Origin: Mycolicibacillus trivialis
GTDB lineage: Bacteria; Actinomycetota; Actinomycetes; Mycobacteriales; Mycobacteriaceae
Length of the DNA stretch: 64,000 nucleotides
Direction of reading: 5' to 3'
NCBI RefSeq assembly: GCF_002102395.1
Contig: NZ_LQPZ01000018.1
Location: forward strand, 49,395-113,394
The position numbers and the translations under genes were made by a program. Each line of letters starts with the position of its first letter. Within the stretch, counting starts at the first letter, position 1. This document shows positions 24,557-33,115 of the stretch, piece after piece. Under the pieces are notes generated by a model. It saw nothing but the letters and a program-made list of their open reading frames with translations, was not told where the DNA came from and did not search any database.

Positions 24557-25128
24557 TCGAAAGGCACTTCGCCGACCTGGTGCGTGCGCTCGCACCGATG
24601 CGCCCGGCCGCCGAGCAGCTGACCACCTGGGGCGAGCACCTCGCCGACGTCTTCGCTGGTGGCGGGCGGCTGCTGGCCTGCGGCAACGGCGGCAGCGCCG
24701 CCCAGGCCCAGCACCTCACCGCCGAACTGGTCGGCCGATTCCAGGACGAGCGGGATCCGCTGTCGGCCATCGCACTCCACGCCGACACCTCGGCGGCCAC
24801 CGCCATCGTCAATGACTATGGGCCTGAGGAGATGTTCGCCCGCGGTGTCCGCGCGCACGGCCGGCCCGGCGACATCCTGGTCGCGCTGTCCACCAGCGGC
24901 AGCAGCCGCAACGTGCTGGCCGCCGCCAAGGCGGCCCGGGAATGCGGAGTCACCACCTGGGCGCTGACCGGGGCCGGGCCCAACCCGCTGCTGGCCGGCT
25001 GCGACGACGGCATCGCCGTGGAGGCGGAGTCCACCGCCACCGTCCAGGAGGTCCACCTGGTACTGGTGCACGGCCTGTGCATGGCACTCGATCACGTGCT
25101 GCTCGGCGGGAAGCAGGTGACGCGGTGA
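24553..25128 (+). CDS. gmhA: Sedoheptulose-7-phosphate isomerase
   Basis: A 191-residue SIS-domain protein, the usual GmhA length. It has ACGNGGSAAQAQHLTAELVG (phosphate loop and active-site Glu, about residues 36-55), VALSTSGSSRNVLAA and VQEVHLVLVHGLC (active-site His near residue 180). It converts sedoheptulose 7-phosphate to D-glycero-D-manno-heptose 7-phosphate, the first step of activated heptose synthesis. The start overlaps the GT9 stop (ATGA) and the stop overlaps hldE (GTGA). M. tuberculosis has a different gmhA linked to GDP-heptose genes. Confidence 0.9.
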   Translation: MIERHFADLVRALAPMRPAAEQLTTWGEHLADVFAGGGRLLACGNGGSAAQAQHLTAELVGRFQDERDPLSAIALHADTSAATAIVNDYGPEEMFARGVRAHGRPGDILVALSTSGSSRNVLAAAKAARECGVTTWALTGAGPNPLLAGCDDGIAVEAESTATVQEVHLVLVHGLCMALDHVLLGGKQVTR

Positions 25129-26513
25129 AACCCCTGGTGATCATCGGTGACTCGATGCTCGACGTCGACGTCGACGGCTCCGCCGAGCGGCTCTCCCCGG
25201 AAGCGCCGGTGCCGGTGGTGGAACCCCACCACATCTGGCAGCGCCCCGGCGGAGCCGGACTCGCCGCCGTCCTGGCCGACCGGGTCCACTCCGAGGTCGT
25301 GCTGGTCACCGCGACCGGACGGGACGCCAGTGGACGCACCCTGGCCCGGCTGTTCGCCGAGGACTACCCGAACATCCGGCTCGTCGAGACGGGCCTGGCC
25401 GGCACCACCGCCAGCAAGATCCGCATCCGCGCCGGCGGCCAGTCGGTGCTGCGCGTCGACCACGGTGACGGCTACGCCGCCACCGGCCCCCTGCCGCCAC
25501 AGGTCACCGAGGTGCTGCGCGAGGCCGGCGCGATCTGCGTCGCCGACTACGGGCGAGGCGTCACGGCCCACGAGCGGCTGCGCGCGCTGCTGACCGCCGC
25601 CGTCGCCGACATCCCGGTGGTGTGGGACCCGCACCCGCGCGGCACCGCACCGGTGCCCGGCTGCGCGCTGGTGACACCGAACCAGTCCGAGGCGAGGCGC
25701 TTCGTCCCCGACACCCCGGGCGGCCAGCTCCCCGCAGCCCTGCGCGACCGATGGGCCGCCGACGCGGTCAGCGTCACCCTCGGCGCCCGCGGCGCGCTGT
25801 TCGCCGACCGCCGGCACACCGCTCATCACCTCCGCCCACCGGACAGCGTGGCCGGTGGCGCCGCCGACACCTGCGGCGCCGGGGACCGGTACTCGGTCGC
25901 GGCGGCAGCGGAACTCGCCGGCGGTGCCGACCCGTTGCAGGCCGCGACCGCCGCCGTCGACGACGCAGCCCGGTTCGTCGCCGCCGGTGGCGCCTCCGCC
26001 GTCTCCTCGGTGTTCCCGATGCTCGGCGGAATCGAGACGACCACCGACGCCGGTGCGGTGACCGGGATCTCGGCGGTGAACGCCCTCGTCCGGCGGGTCC
26101 GGCAAAGTCGCGGCACGGTGGTGGCCACCGGCGGATGCTTCGACCTGCTGCACACCGGGCACGTGCGGCTGCTGCGCCGCGCCCGCGAACTCGGAGATGC
26201 GCTGATCGTGCTGATCAACTCCGACGAGTCGGTCCGCCGGCTCAAAGGCGAAGGACGGCCGGTGGTCTCGGCGCAGGACCGCGCCCGGGTGCTGGCGGCG
26301 CTGGCCTGCGTCGACGGCGTGGTGATCTTCAACGACACCGACCCCACCGCGATGCTCGACCGGCTGCGGCCCGACATCTGGGTCAAGGGCGGCGACTACC
26401 GCGACGTCGACCTGCCGGAAGGCCCGACGATCAGCCGCAACGGCGGCGACGTGGTGTTGCTGCCGACCGTGCCGGGGTATTCGACCTCGAAGCTGATCGC
26501 CGCGGCGAAGTAA
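25125..26513 (+). CDS. hldE: Bifunctional heptose-7-phosphate kinase / heptose-1-phosphate adenylyltransferase
   Basis: A 462-residue bifunctional enzyme. The PfkB-type kinase domain (about residues 1-310) shows GDSMLDVDVDGSAERLSPEA, RPGGAGLAAVL and the catalytic ADTCGAGDRYSVA (Asp at about 250). The cytidylyltransferase-like domain (about 325-462) has VVATGGCFDLLHTGHVRLLR with the HxGH motif and INSDESVRRLKGEGRPV, then VKGGDYRDVDLPE. This is the HldE order, producing ADP-D-glycero-D-manno-heptose. GTG 25125 is fixed by the GTGA overlap with gmhA. The kinase/nucleotidyltransferase fusion is normal for Gram-negative HldE and points to an ADP-heptose rather than GDP-heptose route. Confidence 0.92.
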   Translation: MKPLVIIGDSMLDVDVDGSAERLSPEAPVPVVEPHHIWQRPGGAGLAAVLADRVHSEVVLVTATGRDASGRTLARLFAEDYPNIRLVETGLAGTTASKIRIRAGGQSVLRVDHGDGYAATGPLPPQVTEVLREAGAICVADYGRGVTAHERLRALLTAAVADIPVVWDPHPRGTAPVPGCALVTPNQSEARRFVPDTPGGQLPAALRDRWAADAVSVTLGARGALFADRRHTAHHLRPPDSVAGGAADTCGAGDRYSVAAAAELAGGADPLQAATAAVDDAARFVAAGGASAVSSVFPMLGGIETTTDAGAVTGISAVNALVRRVRQSRGTVVATGGCFDLLHTGHVRLLRRARELGDALIVLINSDESVRRLKGEGRPVVSAQDRARVLAALACVDGVVIFNDTDPTAMLDRLRPDIWVKGGDYRDVDLPEGPTISRNGGDVVLLPTVPGYSTSKLIAAAK

Positions 26514-26537
26514 CCACCCACCCGACCGGAGGAGCGC

Positions 26538-27284
26538 ATGTCCCAACACGACTCGTCGGCCCCGCAGTCCGCAGCACTCGGCACGGAGCGACCCGCCGGG
26601 GGAGTCGGCAACGTCCTGATCGCCGGCGGAGCCTCCGGGCTGGGCGCAGCGACGGTGCGCGCCGTGCAACGCCACGGCGGCACCCCGCTGGTGATCGACG
26701 TCGCCGAACCCGCCGACGGTGTCGCCTACCAGCACGCCGACCTGGCCGACACCGCCGCGGTCGAAGACGCGGTGGCCGAACTGGCCCACACCGCCGACGG
26801 ACCCCTGCACGCCGTGTTCACCCCGGCAGGCACCGACGCCTGCGGGCGCCTCGACCAGGTGCCCGCCGCCGACTGGGAGAAGGTGCTGCACGTCAACCTG
26901 CTGGGCACCGCTGCGGTCATCCGGGCCGCGCTGCCGTACCTGACCGCCGACGGCGGGCACATCGTCACCTGCGCCTCCACCCTGGGCATCAAAGCGGTCA
27001 GCGATGCAACCGCGTACTGCGCCAGCAAATTCGGGGTCGTGGGATTCACCCGGGCACTGGCTGCCGAACTGGCCGGTGAGGTCGGGGTGACGCTGCTGAT
27101 CCCCGGCGGCATGACCACCGCGTTCTTCGATGACCGCCCCGAGCAGTACAAGCCACCCGCCGATGCGAAACTCAACGACCCCGACCAGGTGGCCGAGACC
27201 GTCCTGTTCGCGCTGCGTCAACCCGCGGGAAGCGAGATCCGCGAGCTGGTGGTGTGCTGCAGCCAGGAGTCGTCGTGGCCGTGA
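26538..27284 (+). CDS. Classical SDR oxidoreductase in the heptose operon
   Basis: A 248-residue SDR with the nucleotide loop AGGASGLGAATVR (about residue 29-41), a catalytic Ser in TCASTLG and YCASKFGVVGF (Tyr and Lys, about 160-170). It is shorter than HldD epimerase (about 310 residues) and lacks the extended-SDR features, so it is not an obvious replacement for it. It may oxidise or epimerise a sugar intermediate. A GGAGGAGCGC site precedes the ATG, 24 nt after hldE. It overlaps the next gene. Confidence 0.8.
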   Translation: MSQHDSSAPQSAALGTERPAGGVGNVLIAGGASGLGAATVRAVQRHGGTPLVIDVAEPADGVAYQHADLADTAAVEDAVAELAHTADGPLHAVFTPAGTDACGRLDQVPAADWEKVLHVNLLGTAAVIRAALPYLTADGGHIVTCASTLGIKAVSDATAYCASKFGVVGFTRALAAELAGEVGVTLLIPGGMTTAFFDDRPEQYKPPADAKLNDPDQVAETVLFALRQPAGSEIRELVVCCSQESSWP

Positions 27285-28246
27285 CCCTGCCGGTCCCGCC
27301 GGTCGTCCCCGACGCGCCTGCCACGATCCTCGTCCTGCGGGCCCTCGGACTCGGCGACCTGCTCACCGGCGTCCCCGCGCTACGCGGTCTGCGCCGCACC
27401 TACCCGCAGGCGCGCCTGGTGCTCGCCACGCCGGATTGGCTCACGGGACTGGCGCTGCTGTCCGGCGCGGTCGACGAGGTGTTGCCCACCGCGGCGCTCG
27501 GCGCGTTGCGGTGGCCCGGCCCGGCGCCGGACCTGGCGGTGAACCTGCACGGCCGCGGCCCGCAGAGCATCACCGACCTGCTGGCCACCGAAGCGGAAAC
27601 ACTGCTGTCCCACCGCCATCCGGATTTCCCGGCGCTTCCCGGGCCGGCCTGGCGGGACGACCTGCACGAAGTTGACCGGTGGTGCACGCTGCTGGGCTCC
27701 GCGGGTATCGTCGCCGACCCGCAGGACCTCACGCTCGAGCGGCCGGCCGGCCATCCGCGCCGCGACGGCGTGGTCATCGTCCATCCCGGCGCCGGCGCAC
27801 CGTCGCGGCGCTGGCCGGCGGAGCGGTTCGCGGCGGTGGCCGCCGACCTCGCGGCGGCCGGGCAGCCGGTGGCGGTGACCGGTTCCAGCGCCGAACGACC
27901 GCTGGCCGAGGACGTCGCCCGCCGGGCCGGCCTGAACCCGTCGGCGGTGCTGGCCGGCCGACTCGACGTGCTCGCCATGGTGGCGCTGATCAGCGACGCC
28001 CGCCTGCTGGTGTGCGGCGACACCGGCGTCGGCCACATCGCCACCGCCACCGGCACCGCTTCGGTGCTGCTGTTCGGCCCCACCCCGCCGAGCCGCTGGG
28101 GGCCCCGCGGACCCGGCAGGCATGTGACGGTCTGGGCCGGGGACCGCGGCGACCCGCACGGCCAGCAGCCCGATCCCGGACTGCTGCTGATCACACCGGA
28201 CCGGGTGCTCGACGCGGCCGCCGAAATCCTTGGGCAGTGCGCATGA
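27275..28246 (+). CDS. GT9 family glycosyltransferase (heptosyltransferase-like), second copy
   Basis: A 323-residue GT9 enzyme: LVLRALGLGDLLTGVPALRG at the N-terminus, NLHGRGPQSI, VIVHPGAGAPSRRWPAERF, and the donor-site VCGDTGVGHIATATG (about residues 248-262). It is diverged from the other GT9 at 23513, so the two may add heptoses at different positions. GTG 27275 lies 5 nt after AGGAG; GTG 27281, overlapping the SDR stop as GTGA, is the alternative. The stop overlaps the next start by ATGA. Confidence 0.85.
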   Translation: MAVTLPVPPVVPDAPATILVLRALGLGDLLTGVPALRGLRRTYPQARLVLATPDWLTGLALLSGAVDEVLPTAALGALRWPGPAPDLAVNLHGRGPQSITDLLATEAETLLSHRHPDFPALPGPAWRDDLHEVDRWCTLLGSAGIVADPQDLTLERPAGHPRRDGVVIVHPGAGAPSRRWPAERFAAVAADLAAAGQPVAVTGSSAERPLAEDVARRAGLNPSAVLAGRLDVLAMVALISDARLLVCGDTGVGHIATATGTASVLLFGPTPPSRWGPRGPGRHVTVWAGDRGDPHGQQPDPGLLLITPDRVLDAAAEILGQCA

Positions 28247-29544
28247 CACCGCGGGTGGGGGTCGTCGGCGCCGGCTACGTCGGACTGACCACCGCGGTCT
28301 GCCTGGCCGACACCGAACTGGACACCGTCTGCATCGACCTGGACGACGACCGGGTCGCCCGGTTGCGGCGCGGCGACGCGGTCATCGACGAACCGCGCCT
28401 GCCGGATCTGCTGCGGAGCCGGCTGCGCACCGGCCACCTGCGGTTCAGTCGCGACTACGACGCCCTGCACGACCGCGACGTGGTGTTGGTGTGCGTACCC
28501 ACCCCCACCGCCGACAGCGGTGCGGCCGACCTGCACGCCGTCGACGCGGCGGTCGCCGCCTTGGCCGCGGTGCTGCGCCGCGGGGCGGCGGTGGCCGTCA
28601 AATCCACGGTGCCGGTGGGCACCTGCCGCCGGCTGGCCCGCCGCCTGCACGACCATGGCATCGACGTGGTGTCCAACCCGGAGTTCCTGCGCGAAGGCCG
28701 CGCCGTCGATGACTTCTGTCACCCGGGCCGGGTGCTGGTCGGCACCGCCGACGGCGAGGACGGCATCCGGGCCGGCGCCCTGGTGGCGCGCCTGTACGGC
28801 GGAGCCGACACGGTGCTGCGGATGAGCTGGGAGAGCGCCGAATTGGCGAAGTACGCCAGCAACGCGTTCCTGGCGGTCAAGCTGTCGTTCGTCAACTCGC
28901 TGGCCGAACTGTCCGGCCGGGTCGGCGCCGACATCGGCGACGTCACCGGGGCGATGGGCGCCGATGACCGGATCGGGCCGCACTTCCTGTCGCCGGGTCC
29001 CGGCTGGGGCGGCTCGTGCCTGCCCAAGGACACCGCCGCCCTGCTGCACACCGGCCGCCGGCACGGCACCGCGCTGCCGGAAGTGACCTCCGCACGCCGC
29101 ACCAACGGCCACCAAACCGAACGGATCCTCACCGCGCTGCGCAGCCGGCTGAACCGCCCGCTGCACCAGCTGAAGGTGACCGCCCTGGGGGTGACGTTCA
29201 AAGCCGGAACCAGCGACGTGCGCGACTCACCGGCGATCACCATCTGCACCGACCTGCAGCGGGTCGGTGCCCAGCTGACCGCCTACGATCCGCGACTGGA
29301 GGCGATCGACGCCGCCGCCCTACCCGCCGCCACCGCCTGCGACCCCTACGTCGCGGTCAAAGACGCCGACGCCATCGTGGTGCTCACCGAGTGGCCGGAA
29401 TTCGCGGTGCTGGACTGGGACCGGATCGGGCGGCGCGTCGCCCCGGACGCGGTGGTGCTCGACACCCGCAACGTCGTCGACGCCGACGCGGTGCGTCGCG
29501 CCGGTCTGGAGTTCGTCGGCAACGGCACCGCCCACGGCTACTGA
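28243..29544 (+). CDS. UDP-glucose 6-dehydrogenase
   Basis: A 433-residue UDP-glucose/GDP-mannose dehydrogenase family enzyme. It has VGVVGAGYVGLTTAVCLAD (NAD loop, residues 4-22), the catalytic cysteine in PGPGWGGSCLPKDTAAL (about residue 261), YASNAFLAVKLSFVN and the C-terminal VTFKAGTSDVRDSPA and RNVVDAD. It oxidises UDP-glucose to UDP-glucuronate. As the last gene of the operon it complements the UDP-glucuronate decarboxylase at the first gene. The ATG is fixed by overlap with the GT9 stop; the frame extends upstream artefactually. Confidence 0.92.
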   Translation: MTPRVGVVGAGYVGLTTAVCLADTELDTVCIDLDDDRVARLRRGDAVIDEPRLPDLLRSRLRTGHLRFSRDYDALHDRDVVLVCVPTPTADSGAADLHAVDAAVAALAAVLRRGAAVAVKSTVPVGTCRRLARRLHDHGIDVVSNPEFLREGRAVDDFCHPGRVLVGTADGEDGIRAGALVARLYGGADTVLRMSWESAELAKYASNAFLAVKLSFVNSLAELSGRVGADIGDVTGAMGADDRIGPHFLSPGPGWGGSCLPKDTAALLHTGRRHGTALPEVTSARRTNGHQTERILTALRSRLNRPLHQLKVTALGVTFKAGTSDVRDSPAITICTDLQRVGAQLTAYDPRLEAIDAAALPAATACDPYVAVKDADAIVVLTEWPEFAVLDWDRIGRRVAPDAVVLDTRNVVDADAVRRAGLEFVGNGTAHGY

Positions 29545-29554
29545 CCGGGCGACC

Positions 29555-30667
29555 TCAGCGGACCCGGAACCGCTCCAGATCGCCTGCCTTGAGCGTCAGC
29601 CCATGGCCGGGGGCGCTCCGGTCCGGGCGCAGTACGCCGCCGGCCTGCGGGCGCAGCACCCCGTCGAACGCCATCGCCTCGATACGGACATGGTCATGGA
29701 AGTACTCCAGATGCCGCAGGTGCCACACCGCCGCGCCGACCTGGGCGCTGATCTGCGGGGCGCAGTGCAGGGAGAGGTCCAAACAGCGGGCGTCGCACAG
29801 CGCCGCAACCCGCAGCACCCCGCTGACGCCCAGACAGCGGGTGACATCGGCCTGCGGGCAGTCCACCGCCCCGGCGTCCAGCATCCGCTGAAAATAGTGC
29901 AGGTCATAGCCGTACTCACCGGCGGCGATGTCCAGACCGGCCGGGCCGCGGTCGCGCAGCAGGCGCAGCCCCGCCAGATCGTCGGAGCTCACCGGCTCCT
30001 CGAACCAGCGCACCTCGTGGTCGGCGAACCGCTGCGCCCACAGCAGCGCCTCCTTGCGGCGGTAGGCGCCGTTGGCGTCGACGTACAACTCGGTGCCCGA
30101 GCCGATCGCGGCCAGCGCCACACTCAACCGCGCCGGGTCGGTACTCGGGTCGCGGCCCACCTTGATCTTCACTCGCGGGATTCCGGCGTCGACCCAGCCG
30201 CTCAGCTGGGAGCGCAGCTGAGCATCGCTGTAGGAGGTGAACCCGCCGCTGCCGTAGATCGGCACGGATTCGTGGATCGCTCCCAGCGTCACGGTCAACG
30301 CCTGACCCAGCAGCCGGGAATGCAGGTCCCACAGCGCGATATCGATCGCTGCGATCGCTTGGGCCACTACGCCGGGCCGGCCCAGGTTGCGCACGGCGTG
30401 CAGCATCTGGGTCCAGCGCGCCTGCGGGTGCAGCGCGTCCTCGCCGGTGATCAGGTCGGCGAGCATATCGGCGACCACCGTCGCCACCGGGGTACCTGCG
30501 TAGGTGTAGCCCAGCCCGCGCTGCCCGCCTGCCTCCGCGGTCACCACCACCATGGTCGTCGACTCCCAGGTCAGGGTGCCGTCGGACTCCGGTGCGTCGG
30601 TGGGGATGGTGTAGGCGACGACCTGCACCGCGTCGACCGGGACCGGTGTTGCGCCAACAGCATCCAT
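29555..30667 (-). CDS. Enolase-superfamily (mandelate racemase/muconate lactonizing) enzyme
   Basis: A 370-residue MR/MLE-fold protein. Acid-base and metal residues are visible: VKIKVGRDPSTD (KxK, about 165-172), ELYVDANGAYRRKEA (Asp, about 196), WFEEPVSSDDL (Glu, about 222), IAAGEYGYDL (Glu, about 248) and a histidine in LSLHCAPQ (about 302). The KxK plus late His pattern suits acid-sugar dehydratases or racemases. It converges with the UDP-glucose dehydrogenase, so a role in sugar-acid turnover is possible but unproven. The ATG is 9 nt after a SigF-like -10. Confidence 0.8.
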   Translation of the reverse strand: MDAVGATPVPVDAVQVVAYTIPTDAPESDGTLTWESTTMVVVTAEAGGQRGLGYTYAGTPVATVVADMLADLITGEDALHPQARWTQMLHAVRNLGRPGVVAQAIAAIDIALWDLHSRLLGQALTVTLGAIHESVPIYGSGGFTSYSDAQLRSQLSGWVDAGIPRVKIKVGRDPSTDPARLSVALAAIGSGTELYVDANGAYRRKEALLWAQRFADHEVRWFEEPVSSDDLAGLRLLRDRGPAGLDIAAGEYGYDLHYFQRMLDAGAVDCPQADVTRCLGVSGVLRVAALCDARCLDLSLHCAPQISAQVGAAVWHLRHLEYFHDHVRIEAMAFDGVLRPQAGGVLRPDRSAPGHGLTLKAGDLERFRVR

Positions 30668-30676
30668 CCGCGGTGG

Positions 30677-30701
30677 CTACCCACAATCACGCGGTGCTAT
30701 C
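30677..30701 (-). promoter_or_regulatory. SigF-like promoter for the MR/MLE enzyme
   Basis: On the minus strand: GATA (30698-30701), 15 nt, GGGTAG (30677-30682). The -35 is weak. It is back to back with the promoter at 30719. Confidence 0.4.
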
Positions 30702-30718
30702 CACCTGCAGCCAAGCAC

Positions 30719-30744
30719 GTTTCCCACCGATCGGCCCCGGGTAT
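30719..30744 (+). promoter_or_regulatory. SigF-type promoter for the membrane redox operon
   Basis: GTTT (30719-30722), 16 nt, GGGTAT (30739-30744): full match. The ATG at 30743 is inside the -10; the GTG at 30755 lies 10 nt after it. Confidence 0.75.
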
Positions 30745-30754
30745 GCGTGACGGC

Positions 30755-31240
30755 GTGAGCACCTCGGTCACCGGTCGCTGGCGGCGGTTCTGGTCGACGC
30801 CGCCGCTGACGCTGAACGGGTGGGTCGCGTTCAACCTGCCGACCACCGTGAGCGCCGCAGGCGCCGCCCTGCTGCTGGCCATCGCGGGTGTGCACGGCTA
30901 CCTGTGGTGGTCGACCCCCGACCCGCCGGCGGCCTTCGTCGGCTACCTCGTGTTGCTGTGCGCGGCCTGCGTGCTCGCGGCGGCGCTGATGTTCGCTCCG
31001 CGCGCCGAGATCACCGGCCCGGCCTGGTATCTGGGCAGCGTGGCCTGCCTGTCGTTCCTGGTCGTCTACCTGAGCACCCGCGCCGACGTGGTGGCGGGGC
31101 TCACCGGGTTGACCGGTCGCTGGGACGTCGCGCCGGGCAGCGCGCTGATGGGCTGTGCCGCCTTGTTTCTCCTGCTGCACGCCACGGTGCTCTCGGGCAT
31201 CAACGTCGCGCACCCGCAATGGCAGAACTGGCATGACTAG
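30755..31240 (+). CDS. Four-helix membrane protein upstream of the cytochrome/molybdopterin gene
   Basis: A 161-residue protein with hydrophobic helices at about residues 30-50, 62-82, 92-110 and 132-152 (VSAAGAALLLAIAGVHG; SVACLSFLVVYLST). I do not recognise the family. The GTG at 30755 is preferred over ATG 30743, which falls inside the promoter -10. It precedes the cytochrome b/molybdopterin gene by 15 nt and is probably a partner in the same membrane complex. Confidence 0.7.
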   Translation: MSTSVTGRWRRFWSTPPLTLNGWVAFNLPTTVSAAGAALLLAIAGVHGYLWWSTPDPPAAFVGYLVLLCAACVLAAALMFAPRAEITGPAWYLGSVACLSFLVVYLSTRADVVAGLTGLTGRWDVAPGSALMGCAALFLLLHATVLSGINVAHPQWQNWHD

Positions 31241-31255
31241 GTGAGGGAGGCGACG

Positions 31256-32746
31256 ATGACGGCGTTGGATTTCCCGGCCTGGCTGCGCGTCGAGCACTGG
31301 CTCAACCTGCTGTTCCTGACCTTGGCGATGCGCAGCGGGCTGGAGATCCTGGCCACCCACCCGAAGCTGTACGGCAACGACGAAAGTCGTCCGGGCACCG
31401 AATGGGCCCGCTTCACCCGCAAAGTGATGCCCAAGGCCAAGCTCTACGACACCCTCGACGAGGAGGAGTCCTACCATCCGCTGGTGTCGCTGCCCGGCCG
31501 CGCCCAGCTCGGCATGGGCAGGCATTGGCATTTCGTGGCGGTGCTGGGCTGGATCCTGGTGGGCGCCAGTTACTTCATTCTGCTGTTCGCCACCGGTCAG
31601 TGGCACCGCTACTGGCCGGCATCGTGGTCGATCTTCGCCGACGCCGCCGACGACGCGCTGACCTATCTGTCGTTCAACCTGCCGCCGTTGCTGCCGGGTG
31701 AACCGCTGGACGCGATCCAGAAACTCACCTACGCGGGGTTGCTGTTCGTGCTGGCGCCGCTGCAGATCCTGACCGGGGCGGCGCAGTCCCCGGCGGTCGA
31801 GGCCCGGTTCCCGTGGTTCGTCCGGCTGTTCGGCGGCCGGCAGCGCGCCCGCAGCCTGCACTTCCTGGGGCTGGGTGCATTCGCGGTGTTCATCGTCATC
31901 CACCTGTCGATGCTGTTCTTCTGGGGCTGGGGGCGGCTTAGCGCACTGATGATCTTCGGTTCGGTGCGCAACACCTATTGGGCCACCGCGCTGTCGCTGC
32001 TGATCGTGGCCGCCGTCATCGGTGTGCACGTCGCGGCGACGGTGTGGAGCCTGCGGCGGCCACGCTCGGTGCAGCGGGTGCTCGGCGGGTTCCTCGACCG
32101 GTTCCGCCGGCGGGTGTTGCGGCCGTTGGACTCCCGGCAGAACTATCCGGTGCCCGCGGTCTCCTCCCAGCACCGGGTGAACGGAAAACCGCCCACGTCA
32201 CTGGAGTACAAGGTGATGGCGGTGCACAACTTCGTCGACTGGCGGCTGCGGGTCGGCGGCCTGGTCGAAAACCCCGTCACCCTCGACCTGGCCGGACTGC
32301 AGGCGCTGAGCGAACCGCGCACCCAACGGGTGCTGCACAACTGCATCCAGGGCTGGTCGAGCATCGCCGAATGGGGCGGGGTCCCGCTGGACCGGCTGGC
32401 CGAACTGGTGCGCCCACTGCCGCAGGCCCGCTACATCTGCTTTCTGACCATGCAGGACAACGACCGTGACGAGCCGAGCGCCCGCGGGCACGGCCAGTTC
32501 TACGAGGTCATCGACCTGGAGTTGGCGCACAAGCCGCAAACCCTGCTGGCCTACCAGATGAACGGGATCCCGCTGGCCATCCAGCACGGGGCGCCGGTGC
32601 GGTTGCGGGTGGAGACCCAGGTCGGCTTCAAGATGGCCAAATGGATCAACCAGATCGAGTTCGTCGACGACTACTCCTGCATCGGTAAGGGTGCCGGCGG
32701 CTGGCGTGAGGACAACGTCTACTACGACCGGCAGGGGGAGATCTGA
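31256..32746 (+). CDS. Cytochrome b-like membrane domain fused to a molybdopterin oxidoreductase
   Basis: A 496-residue fusion. Residues 1-275 have several membrane helices and histidines (RVEHWLNLLFLTLAMRSGLE; RSLHFLGLGAFAVFIVIH) like a b-type cytochrome. Residues about 300-496 are a sulfite-oxidase-type molybdopterin domain with the Mo-ligand cysteine in LHNCIQGWSSIAEWGGVPL (about residue 362). This resembles proteins such as Rv0218 of M. tuberculosis, as I recall it. A membrane-tied oxidoreductase passing electrons between the quinone pool and an unknown substrate is likely. GGGAGG precedes the ATG; an upstream in-frame ATG at 31241 is not preferred. Confidence 0.8.
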   Translation: MTALDFPAWLRVEHWLNLLFLTLAMRSGLEILATHPKLYGNDESRPGTEWARFTRKVMPKAKLYDTLDEEESYHPLVSLPGRAQLGMGRHWHFVAVLGWILVGASYFILLFATGQWHRYWPASWSIFADAADDALTYLSFNLPPLLPGEPLDAIQKLTYAGLLFVLAPLQILTGAAQSPAVEARFPWFVRLFGGRQRARSLHFLGLGAFAVFIVIHLSMLFFWGWGRLSALMIFGSVRNTYWATALSLLIVAAVIGVHVAATVWSLRRPRSVQRVLGGFLDRFRRRVLRPLDSRQNYPVPAVSSQHRVNGKPPTSLEYKVMAVHNFVDWRLRVGGLVENPVTLDLAGLQALSEPRTQRVLHNCIQGWSSIAEWGGVPLDRLAELVRPLPQARYICFLTMQDNDRDEPSARGHGQFYEVIDLELAHKPQTLLAYQMNGIPLAIQHGAPVRLRVETQVGFKMAKWINQIEFVDDYSCIGKGAGGWREDNVYYDRQGEI

Positions 32747-33067
32747 GTGACCGCCGACCGCGGACCGCAGAACAGCTTCCCGGGGCCCGAGGACGCCGAC
32801 GTGATGGCCCGCCCGGAACTGGTGGAGTTGTCCGACGCCGCCACCGAGCGGGTCGTCACCCACCTCGAGGCGAGCGGACTGCGCTGCGAGTGTTGCGGCG
32901 CCGCCGATTTCACCATCGGGTCGGCGCTGCCGATGGGTTTTCTGTTCCTCGACGAGGACGACGACGCCTACCTGGTCGCACTCACCTGCCGCAACGGCGG
33001 TTGCGGGCGCCCGCGTACCGGTCTGCGGCTCGCCGGCGCCGATTTCCTGGCCGCCGCCGATTCCTAG
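32747..33067 (+). CDS. Small protein with a four-cysteine zinc-ribbon-like motif
   Basis: A 106-residue acidic protein. Cysteines in LRCECCGAADF (about residues 46-49) and TCRNGGCGRPRTG (about 83-88) form a possible metal site. No family is recognised. The GTG start immediately follows the TGA of the molybdopterin gene, so it belongs to that operon and may help cofactor insertion or redox transfer. Confidence 0.65.
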   Translation: MTADRGPQNSFPGPEDADVMARPELVELSDAATERVVTHLEASGLRCECCGAADFTIGSALPMGFLFLDEDDDAYLVALTCRNGGCGRPRTGLRLAGADFLAAADS

Positions 33068-33115
33068 CGCGCCGCGAGCGCCTTGCCTGCTGGGAAGCGC
33101 AGCCGGGCGCGGTGC

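Noticed and set aside
25092..27221. 709-residue ORF on the minus strand across hldE and the SDR
   Set aside because: The sense genes have full catalytic motifs and overlapping starts; the antisense frame has none.
26538..27284. HldD (ADP-heptose epimerase) candidate
   Set aside because: The protein is a 248-residue classical SDR with YCASK; HldD is an extended SDR of about 310 residues with different motifs.
30743..30745. ATG 30743 as start of the membrane protein
   Set aside because: It overlaps the last two bases of the full-match -10 GGGTAT and would lie upstream of the transcript start.
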